In this document: positions 7,715 to 13,780 of the stretch, piece after piece
Numbering within the stretch: position 1 is the stretch's first letter
How the letters are laid out: each line of letters opens with the position of its first letter
From: Chitinophaga solisilvae
GTDB taxonomy: Bacteria > Bacteroidota > Bacteroidia > Chitinophagales > Chitinophagaceae
Direction of reading: 5' to 3'
DNA: 64,000 nt
NCBI RefSeq assembly: GCF_009928525.1
Contig: NZ_JAABOK010000014.1
Span: 141,373-205,372 of the forward strand
The notes under the pieces: generated by a model
What the model was told of the DNA's origin: nothing
The model's input: only the letters and a program-made list of their open reading frames with translations
The model's database searches: none
Program-made: the position numbers and the translations under genes

Positions 7715-8497
7715 ATGCGAAAACATTTCATCTCCGCGCTGCTACTGCTTTTTGCGGTTCCTTTATGCTTATCTGCGCAAAGCAATGACCAGGAACTGGA
7801 AGCGTTGATTATTCAGAAAGACAGCATTTTCTGGCGGGCCTATAACAATTGTGATGTTCAGCAGATGTCCGGATATGTCACTGCAGATGTTGAATTTTAT
7901 CATGATAAGGGAGGCATGACCACAGGGATTAACGCGATGATGGAAACATTCAGGACAAACATCTGCAGCAAAAGGGAGCAATTCCGCCTGCGGCGGGAAG
8001 CCGTCAGCGGTACCCTGAAGGTATATCCGCTGAAAAATGCGGGCGTTATTTACGGCGCAGTCATCAGCGGTGAACATCTCTTTTATGTGCAGGAGAAAGG
8101 AAAGAAAGAACGGGCCGACGGGCTGGCCAGATTTACACACCTGTGGCTGTATGAAAACAGGGAGTGGAAAATGAAACGTATCCTCAGCTACGATCATGCG
8201 CCCGCACCCTATATCAATAAAAGAGTGGCGGTAGTATTATCTGACAGCATACTGCAGACATACGCCGGCAAATATGCAGGACCGCAGACCCAAGCCATGT
8301 ATATGAAGCCGGACAAAGGTCTGCTGATCATGCATATCAATGGAAAAGACTTTCCCCTCTATCCTGCCGGCAACCATCTTTTCTTTTCAAAAGACCGTGA
8401 CCTCACCTTCGAATTTCTTGCCGGCAGCAATGGCACCCGTCAACTGACCATCCGTGAAGGCGACCAGACAGCGGAAGTGTTGCAGCTTATTCAATAG
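7715..8497 (+). CDS. Secreted SnoaL/DUF4440-like protein
   Basis: A 260-residue secreted protein with signal peptide MRKHFISALLLLFAVPLCLSAQ. Residues 25-165 look like an NTF2-like DUF4440 domain (LEALIIQKDSIFWRAYNNCDVQQM...YVTADVEFYHDKGG, ending LYENREWKMKRILSYDHAP). The C-terminal 90 residues (YAGKYAGPQTQAMYMKPDKGLLIMHINGKDFPLYPAGNHLFFSKDRDLTFEF) resemble the small beta-rich DUF3471 domain often appended to hydrolases. NTF2-like domains bind or transform small molecules, and none of its catalytic residues can be named here. Its stop is 14 bases before a palindrome shared with the convergent oxidoreductase gene. Confidence 0.72.
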   Translation: MRKHFISALLLLFAVPLCLSAQSNDQELEALIIQKDSIFWRAYNNCDVQQMSGYVTADVEFYHDKGGMTTGINAMMETFRTNICSKREQFRLRREAVSGTLKVYPLKNAGVIYGAVISGEHLFYVQEKGKKERADGLARFTHLWLYENREWKMKRILSYDHAPAPYINKRVAVVLSDSILQTYAGKYAGPQTQAMYMKPDKGLLIMHINGKDFPLYPAGNHLFFSKDRDLTFEFLAGSNGTRQLTIREGDQTAEVLQLIQ

Positions 8498-8511
8498 TCC
8501 ACGGGAGGATT

Positions 8512-8624
8512 TGATTATTTGAGATTTGGTTATTTGAGATTTGTTTCTCATCAGGGTGTATGCTTAATTTCAGCAGGCATACTGATTGAAAACAAATCTC
8601 AAATAACCAAATCTCAAATAATCA
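8512..8624. repeat. Long palindrome, family A, first of a homologous pair
   Basis: The left arm TGATTATTTGAGATTTGG plus a second TTATTTGAGATTTGTTT (8512-8546) pairs with 8589-8624. The loop holds GTATGC...GCATAC and GATTGAAAAC. The stop TGA of the convergent oxidoreductase gene lies in the right arm. The loop is nearly the same as that of the element at 9789-9915, 1.3 kb away in the same orientation. Confidence 0.9.
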
Positions 8625-9152
8625 GATCGCATCAATAAACTGAAGGTACTCCTTCGCGCTCTGATCTATTTCTGCGGAGGATGGTTTGTGTTCTACGCCG
8701 TAATAGGTGTAGAAGGATTTATAGTCTGCTTTTACATAATCGAAAGTTACCTCAAAGGGAGCTGTCAATTGCTGCATGGTATATTTATACCGGCCGGACG
8801 GGCGGTAGTCTTCCTCACGGATGCCTGCGGAAATGCCCAGCGCTACTTTTTTGCCCTGCATACGGTAGCCACTGGTAGAACCGTAGGCCCAGCCATAGGT
8901 CAGCGCTTCATCGAGCCATTTTTTAAAGAAGGGCGGGCAGTTAAACCAGTAAAAAGGAAACTGGAAAATGATTTTATCATGTGCTTCCACCAGTTGCTGT
9001 TCTCTTTTAACATCAATTTTTTCATCAGGATATTGGGCATGCAGGTGATGAATAGTGTACTTCTCAGGATATTGCTGCAGTTCTTCCACCCACCTTTTGT
9101 TTACCACGGAGTTGTCCATGTCCGAATGAATTACAATCACCAACGTTTTCAT
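8622..9152 (-). CDS. NAD(P)H-dependent oxidoreductase (flavodoxin-2 fold)
   Basis: A 176-residue protein from ATG 9152 (MKTLVIVIHSDMDNSVVNKRW); the frame extends 31 residues upstream without family resemblance. It has the flavin-binding start, the KIIFQFPFYWFNCPPFFKKWLDEAL block and the YGSTSGYRMQGKKVALGISAG block typical of the MdaB/YwrO-like quinone reductases. These reduce quinones or electrophiles with FMN or FAD. It is divergent from an HxlR regulator, the usual arrangement where the regulator senses electrophiles and controls the oxidoreductase. A palindromic operator candidate lies between them. Confidence 0.88.
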   Translation of the reverse strand: MKTLVIVIHSDMDNSVVNKRWVEELQQYPEKYTIHHLHAQYPDEKIDVKREQQLVEAHDKIIFQFPFYWFNCPPFFKKWLDEALTYGWAYGSTSGYRMQGKKVALGISAGIREEDYRPSGRYKYTMQQLTAPFEVTFDYVKADYKSFYTYYGVEHKPSSAEIDQSAKEYLQFIDAI

Positions 9153-9325
9153 TACATTTATTTTAGTTACCAGAATATATGACAACCGAACAGTTTTCCG
9201 TAACGGGTATTGCTGTAAGGCGCAGCAGTTGCGACAATACGGCATAATTTACTGTTTCGGTGTTTGCTGGCACAAATATGGTGCAGGTAGCCGGGTTGAG
9301 CAATATGTGACGAATTAATCAGTCA

Positions 9326-9341
9326 GTGATAAATTTATCAC
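9326..9341. promoter_or_regulatory. Perfect 16-bp palindrome, candidate HxlR operator
   Basis: GTGATAAATTTATCAC is perfectly symmetric and lies in the 247-bp region between the divergent oxidoreductase and HxlR genes, 59 bases before the regulator's ATG at 9400. Its place and symmetry fit a binding site for the dimeric HxlR protein. Binding is inferred. Confidence 0.6.
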
Positions 9342-9399
9342 TATGGCGTGCTGGCTCAACGAAGCGTATTTTTATTTATCAGATTATAATTTCAGGCAT

Positions 9400-9789
9400 A
9401 TGTATCAGAGAAAAATTCCTATTGATTATAACTGCGGCCTCGGTATTGCCATGGAAGTGATTGGTTCCAAATGGAAGTTTTGCATACTGGATGCTGTTTC
9501 TAAAGGAATACAACGTCCGAAAGACCTGGCACAGGCGATTAACGGTATTACGAGAAGAGTACTGCATCAGCAGGTGGGAGAACTGGAAATGCATGGTATC
9601 CTGGGAAAAACAATTTATACAGAAGTACCCCTGCGTGTAGAATATCACCTGACGGCCACCGGCAAGACGCTGCTGCCGCTGATTGAGGCCCTGAATACCT
9701 GGGGTCTTGAATTTTCCCCTCACCTCAGAGCCATCCTGGAAGGCGGAAGCAGCGTGAAGGCGCTGCAAACGGAGGAGGCAATTATGTAG
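9400..9789 (+). CDS. HxlR-family transcriptional regulator
   Basis: A 129-residue winged-helix protein from ATG 9400 (MYQRKIPIDYNCGLGIAMEVIGSKWKFCILDAV). The upstream extension to 9343 crosses the operator region and is rejected. The family signature is clear: an N-terminal Cys (C12 in DYNCGLGIAMEVIGSKWK), RPKDLAQAINGITRRVLHQQVGELE as the recognition helix, and the wing VEYHLTATGKTLLPLIEAL. HxlR proteins respond to aldehydes, quinones or diamide through that Cys and regulate a neighbouring reductase. Here the divergent flavodoxin-fold oxidoreductase is the likely target. Its stop codon runs directly into a palindrome. Confidence 0.9.
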   Translation: MYQRKIPIDYNCGLGIAMEVIGSKWKFCILDAVSKGIQRPKDLAQAINGITRRVLHQQVGELEMHGILGKTIYTEVPLRVEYHLTATGKTLLPLIEALNTWGLEFSPHLRAILEGGSSVKALQTEEAIM

Positions 9790-9915
9790 TTATTTGAGAT
9801 TTGGTTATTTGAGATTTGGTTATCTGAGATTTGTTTTTCCTCCAGATGTATGCTTAACTTCAGCGTGCATACTGATTGAAAACAAATCTCAAATAACCAA
9901 ATCTCAAATAACCAA
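9789..9915. repeat. Long palindrome, family A, second of a homologous pair; 3 versus 2 units in the arms
   Basis: The left arm has three tandem copies of a GGTTATTTGAGATTT-like 15-mer (the third with TTATCTGAG), the right arm has two. The loop GTATGCTTAACTTCAGCGTGCATAC matches the loop at 8560-8585 with few changes. It begins on the last base of the HxlR stop codon and ends 4 bases before the convergent amidase gene. Confidence 0.9.
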
Positions 9916-9919
9916 TCCC

Positions 9920-10951
9920 TTATAGTCCCTGAAACTTAAACGGTTTGCTTTTCACAAAGGAATTTACTGTGTTGCCGGCATATATTTCTCCGTTTGTCAG
10001 GTTAAGTTTTCTGACGGGCGCCTTGTCTGAAAAGTTCACGTCCCGGAAGTTAACCCAGAAGGTATTCGGAGTGAGTGTGGATTCAAAGTAATAGACTTTA
10101 TTTTTATGGTCTGCGACTATTCTCCAGCGGGTAGATGATATATTAGGCTGGCCGGGTGTGGAGATGCCCAATGGTACGGAACAATTCCGGATAACGCTGA
10201 AAACGCCTGCTACAGCCACCCGCGTGTTATCTGTTCTGGGAATGGCATTGATGTAGAAGGCAGCCCGTACGAACCTGTCAGCCGCACGGTTGGTACCCGG
10301 CAGCATTACCGTTCCGCCTATTTCCTGCCAGTACTCATTCAGTGCCAGCTGTTTGTCAAATACCGGAGAATTGGTCATCACCACATAGCTGGTATCTTCG
10401 TGGATCACGAGTTTGCCATCAATATATTCAAAGATGGCGTTGTCGCCCTTCGCGTCGGAGATAGAAAGGTGCAGGGTCGCCAGTCTTGACTGACCCGGTA
10501 CATTCGCTGTAACGATAGTAAATTTCTCCTTCTTCAGCTCTTCCACGGCTTCACTTACCGTAGCAAAATTGTCCAGCACATATTGTACCCAGGCAGCGAT
10601 GGTGAGCCCTGGTTTAGCGTGCTGGTCCCATGTCGGGTAAGAAGATTCCACCAGCCATAGCAGATTGGCTACCAGTCCTTTTTCATTCATACCGTCTGTA
10701 CTGGAAATATCGTAGCCGGAAGCCACCACACTGCCATACTTCGATTTCCATTTCAGGGATTGCGGTCCCACTTCCCCGTTACGGCTCATACCGCGGGGGA
10801 AGATCCACAGGTTGGTCTGAATATCTTCTTTCCAGTCCATAGAACGGGCTGTCAGAATAAGGTTATCCGGTCCCCTGTAAACTACACGGGTGCAGGCAAA
10901 TGCCGCGGCGGTTAACAGCAGTAGCATAAAGGAGGCAAACAGCGTTTTCAT
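9920..10951 (-). CDS. Secreted linear amide C-N hydrolase (choloylglycine hydrolase family)
   Basis: A 343-residue Ntn-hydrolase with a signal peptide cut before Cys20 (LLTAAAFA|CTRVVYRG), so cleavage would expose the N-terminal nucleophile, as in bile salt hydrolases, penicillin V acylases and some N-acyl-homoserine-lactone acylases. Further family signs are LILTARSMDWKED (the Arg/Asp pair), YDISSTDGMNEKGLVANLLWL with the Asn, and MTNSPVFDKQLALNEYW. It would act in the periplasm. The substrate is unknown: penicillin V, bile salts, acyl-homoserine lactones or acylated peptides are possible. It stands alone on its strand. Confidence 0.88.
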   Translation of the reverse strand: MKTLFASFMLLLLTAAAFACTRVVYRGPDNLILTARSMDWKEDIQTNLWIFPRGMSRNGEVGPQSLKWKSKYGSVVASGYDISSTDGMNEKGLVANLLWLVESSYPTWDQHAKPGLTIAAWVQYVLDNFATVSEAVEELKKEKFTIVTANVPGQSRLATLHLSISDAKGDNAIFEYIDGKLVIHEDTSYVVMTNSPVFDKQLALNEYWQEIGGTVMLPGTNRAADRFVRAAFYINAIPRTDNTRVAVAGVFSVIRNCSVPLGISTPGQPNISSTRWRIVADHKNKVYYFESTLTPNTFWVNFRDVNFSDKAPVRKLNLTNGEIYAGNTVNSFVKSKPFKFQGL

Positions 10952-11012
10952 ACAGTTATCTTTAAGGTGAATACCTTACCAACACCTGAGTGACTGAATG
11001 GTTTATCAGGAT

Positions 11013-11606
11013 CTACATCAGCTGTCTGCCGGCCTGTTCCACTCTCTCTATATGTTTCTGGCGGTAGGCGTCCGGGGTATGTTTAATGGGCGTCATGCCG
11101 GATGGGCCGATATAGGTGACCTTTTTTGTTTTGATACCGCAGAATTCCAGGATTACCTTCTTCATGATTTTGATGCCTCCCTCGCGTATGATCCATTTGT
11201 AGTACCACACCGGGTAATCCATCGTATGAATGATATGCGCTGTTTTGCCTTTCAGGGAAGGTGTTGCCATAACGGTACCTTCCTTACGTTTAAAGGCCAG
11301 TCCCGGCAGGAAGAGGCGGTCCAGGAACCCTTTGGTAACGGCGGGCATAAATCCCCACCACTGCGGATATATCCATACCAGGTGATCGGCGCGTTGAATT
11401 TTCTCCCAGGCGGCCAGCAGGTCCGGTTCCAGGTCCATGCGTTTGCTGTATCCGTGACGGAGGTTAGGATCAAAGGAGAGTTCGCCGATGCAGATATCTT
11501 CCACAGTGGCGCCGGCTTCCAGCGCACCTTTTCTGTAAGCTGCATGCAGCGCATAATTCAGGCTTTCCTTATAGGGATGGCCGTTGATAATAACGATCTT
11601 TTTCAT
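11013..11606 (-). CDS. NAD(P)H-dependent oxidoreductase (flavodoxin-2 fold)
   Basis: A 197-residue protein of the same broad fold as the one at 8622 but a different branch. It starts MKKIVIINGHPYKESLNYALHAAY, the flavin phosphate-binding segment, and has ADHLVWIYPQWWGFMPAVTKGFLDRLFLPGLAF and HIIHTMDYPVWYYKW, as in NQO1/WrbA-like quinone reductases. It probably reduces quinones or nitro compounds in the cytoplasm. It is 44 bases downstream of a Crp/Fnr-type gene on the same strand and is likely under its control. Confidence 0.88.
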   Translation of the reverse strand: MKKIVIINGHPYKESLNYALHAAYRKGALEAGATVEDICIGELSFDPNLRHGYSKRMDLEPDLLAAWEKIQRADHLVWIYPQWWGFMPAVTKGFLDRLFLPGLAFKRKEGTVMATPSLKGKTAHIIHTMDYPVWYYKWIIREGGIKIMKKVILEFCGIKTKKVTYIGPSGMTPIKHTPDAYRQKHIERVEQAGRQLM

Positions 11607-11650
11607 GCCACAAAAGTACCGGGGCGCTGAAAGGAAATACTGAACATTTG

Positions 11651-12226
11651 TTAAGAAAACTGCAGCTCTTTGCGGATGCGGCTCAGATGCTGCGGGGTGA
11701 TGGCCAGGTAGGACGCCAGGTATTGCAGGGGAATCTGGCGGATATAGTCCGGATGCTCTTTAACCAGATGCAGGTAGCGGTCCCGCGCAGAAAATGTTTT
11801 CAGCATCATCAGTTTTTTTTCTGCAAAAATAAATTCTGATTCTGCTATCAGTCTGCCTAAATGCTGCCAGTGAATATTCCGGCTGTACAAGGCGGACAAC
11901 TCGCTGTAATCTATCATGACCATTTCACAGTCGGTGAGCGCTACAATATTCTCCAGGGAAGGGTTACGTGTAATCAGACTGGTATAGGCGGCAGCCACTT
12001 CATTAGGGAAGGTAAAACAGTTCGTAATATCGCGGCCTTCCTGGTCTGTATAAAAGGAGCGCAGTATGCCACTGCTGATGATGGCAATTTTATGGCATAC
12101 AGCGCCTTCTTTTATCAGATATGCTCCTTTTGCCAGGGAAGCGGGATGGCCAAGGTTTTCCAGCAGCGCCACTTCTTCCGGCGGCAATACATTAAACGGA
12201 TTCAGATACTGAACAATAGGTGTCAT
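11651..12226 (-). CDS. Crp/Fnr-family transcriptional regulator
   Basis: A 191-residue regulator from ATG 12226 (MTPIVQYLNPFN); five further upstream residues have no family support. Residues 20-120 form a cyclic-nucleotide-binding-like beta roll (GAYLIKEGAVCHKIAIISSGILRSFY, then DITNCFTFPNEVAAAYTSL). The C-terminus has PLQYLASYLAITPQHLSRIRKEL as a helix-turn-helix. No Fe-S cysteine cluster is present. Many Bacteroidota members respond to unknown ligands. It probably controls the oxidoreductase gene just downstream. Confidence 0.88.
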   Translation of the reverse strand: MTPIVQYLNPFNVLPPEEVALLENLGHPASLAKGAYLIKEGAVCHKIAIISSGILRSFYTDQEGRDITNCFTFPNEVAAAYTSLITRNPSLENIVALTDCEMVMIDYSELSALYSRNIHWQHLGRLIAESEFIFAEKKLMMLKTFSARDRYLHLVKEHPDYIRQIPLQYLASYLAITPQHLSRIRKELQFS

Positions 12227-12248
12227 GCCGCAAAGATACACCTGTTTC

Positions 12249-12770
12249 CTATGCCTTCCCTTCTTCGTATTCAGCCCGGCTCAGGAGAAAGTAAGCCAGC
12301 TCCTCTTCTGCTCTCTTCAGGTTTTGCTGCTGCGTAAAACCTCCTTTCAGCAAGGCCTTCTGGGAGCCTATATTTTCCAGTGTGGTAACGGCCACCATTT
12401 CCGCTGTATCTGTACCGGCAAAGCCGTATGCCGTTAGAGCACGCACGCATTCCGTGGCGATACCACGCCCCCAGTAGCTGCGGCCCAGTGAATACCCCAG
12501 CTCTACCTGACCGGGAACGTCTGCAAATTCCCTGATGAGGCACATGCCGGCAAAGCCGCTGCCGGCAGCGGTGAATATACCCCAGCGGCTGAAAGGACTG
12601 TTACCATAGGCAGTCAGGGAAGCCTGAAAAATCTCTACATACTGTTCCCGTGTACGCCGGGGCAGGTGACGGATTACTTCTTCATCTTCAAAAAGTGAGG
12701 TAAATAATACTTGTTCTTCCGGTAAAAATTCCCGGATGATGATATCGCTGCTCTGATAAATAATTCGCAT
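12249..12770 (-). CDS. GNAT-family N-acetyltransferase (RimJ/RimL type)
   Basis: A 173-residue GNAT protein. Motifs include IIREFLPEEQVLFTSLFEDEEV at the N-terminus, FAGMCLIREFADVPGQVELGYSLGRSYWGRGIATECVRALTAYGF (motif A with the acetyl-CoA-binding GRGIAT) and VAVTTLENIGSQKALLKGGF, typical of the RimJ/RimL branch that acetylates N-termini of ribosomal proteins, antibiotics or other amines. The substrate is unknown. It is probably in one transcript with the tautomerase gene 29 bases upstream. Confidence 0.9.
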   Translation of the reverse strand: MRIIYQSSDIIIREFLPEEQVLFTSLFEDEEVIRHLPRRTREQYVEIFQASLTAYGNSPFSRWGIFTAAGSGFAGMCLIREFADVPGQVELGYSLGRSYWGRGIATECVRALTAYGFAGTDTAEMVAVTTLENIGSQKALLKGGFTQQQNLKRAEEELAYFLLSRAEYEEGKA

Positions 12771-12799
12771 AGTAGATGGTTAACGTTCAAAAAATACGG

Positions 12800-13180
12800 T
12801 CAGACGTGAATCTGTTTACCGTTGGCAAAAGCCCAGTTTTCCCAGGCTGTTTCCTGGAAATGCACCATTATATCGTTTGGTGATACGTTGATGGCGGTGA
12901 GCAGCTGCATTAAATCTTCCAGTATTTTCCTTTTCACTTTCACACTTCTGCCGGCAGATAAAGTAATTTCAATGATGGTGAAATTGTTTGTCCGCGGCGT
13001 TTCCAGGTCAGGGTACTGCAGGTCGTATACAAAGTTCTCCGGCTCCAGTTCTATAATCCGTTGAAAACAGTCTGTCGCAGGCACTCCGCTGTTAACCAGC
13101 GCTGTATGTACGGCATTGAGTATTCCTGTTTTCCGGTCGGCGCTGTGGCCTTTGTGCATGGTAACTGTTACTAATGGCAT
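12800..13180 (-). CDS. Tautomerase-family protein
   Basis: A 126-residue protein starting MPLVTVTMHKGHSADRKTGIL; after removal of Met the Pro would be the catalytic N-terminal base of the 4-oxalocrotonate tautomerase superfamily. The second half (FTIIEITLSAGRSVKVKRKILEDLMQLL) repeats the beta-alpha unit, so this is a fused two-unit tautomerase as in tautomerase_2 proteins. The substrate is unknown. It sits upstream of a GNAT gene on the same strand. Confidence 0.82.
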   Translation of the reverse strand: MPLVTVTMHKGHSADRKTGILNAVHTALVNSGVPATDCFQRIIELEPENFVYDLQYPDLETPRTNNFTIIEITLSAGRSVKVKRKILEDLMQLLTAINVSPNDIMVHFQETAWENWAFANGKQIHV

Positions 13181-13226
13181 AGTCTGAAATTGATTATGCG
13201 AATGTATTCCTTAAAAAGTTATCTTC

Positions 13227-13667
13227 CTAAAAGTCGTGTTCATCCCCGTACTGGAAATACCAGATGTCTTCCGGTTCCGCCAGCCATCTTTGTGTTCTCA
13301 TGCACCACAACAGATCCAGGACTTTTACCAGGTCTTCATAATGCGCTGTTTTATCGAAATGAAAGTGAATGCCCCGCAGCGTATCCTGATGTTGCTGCAT
13401 ATCTTCCATGTATATCCGTGCAAACGAAAGCCGGATATCATTCTTACGGGAGCTGCCGTCAAAGGTGATGTGCAGGTAATTGCGGACAGGCGCTTGCGGC
13501 CCACCGTAGTATTTGCGGATGGTTCCCGTATCCGGGAGTATCAATACTACATTTCTTTGCTGCGGCCCGCCGGAAAACAGGGTGATATACCCTGCACCTG
13601 ACAACAACAATATTACTACCACCGCTGTTACCGGTGGTAACCACTTGTGCTGTCTTAATCCGTACAT
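13227..13667 (-). CDS. Hypothetical membrane-anchored protein
   Basis: A 146-residue protein I do not recognise. Residues 8-32 (WLPPVTAVVVILLLSGAGYITLF) form one membrane segment, with the short N-terminus basic (MYGLRQHKW). The rest is a soluble domain with two short strands (RNVVLILPDTG, NYLHITFDGS) and the C-terminal VLDLLWCMRTQRWLAEPEDIWYFQYGDEHDF. The topology (short cytoplasmic N-terminus, one helix, periplasmic domain) recalls ExbD/TolR-like proteins, and the ends resemble a biopolymer-transport accessory domain, but this is only a weak resemblance. It is divergent from the mannose operon. Confidence 0.5.
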   Translation of the reverse strand: MYGLRQHKWLPPVTAVVVILLLSGAGYITLFSGGPQQRNVVLILPDTGTIRKYYGGPQAPVRNYLHITFDGSSRKNDIRLSFARIYMEDMQQHQDTLRGIHFHFDKTAHYEDLVKVLDLLWCMRTQRWLAEPEDIWYFQYGDEHDF

Positions 13668-13730
13668 ATTTTTTTTTAAGAGAGATGTGCCGGCAGATAA
13701 ATTCCATATACCGCCGCTTTTACGAATTTA

Positions 13731-13767
13731 TTTGCCGGTCAGAAAAATTTTATTATGTTTGAACATA
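13731..13767 (+). promoter_or_regulatory. Promoter and GntR operator of the mannoside operon
   Basis: TTTG at 13731-13734, 19 bases, then TATGTTTG at 13754-13761 fits the Bacteroidota promoter consensus. The -7 box is the left half of a perfect 14-bp palindrome TATGTTTGAACATA (13754-13767). A near copy (TATGTTCGTACATA) precedes the start codon of the convergent GntR gene. The operator therefore overlaps the promoter, so binding should repress the operon. The pairing of site and regulator is inferred from the shared motif. Confidence 0.75.
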
Positions 13768-13780
13768 TGAACATAGATAA

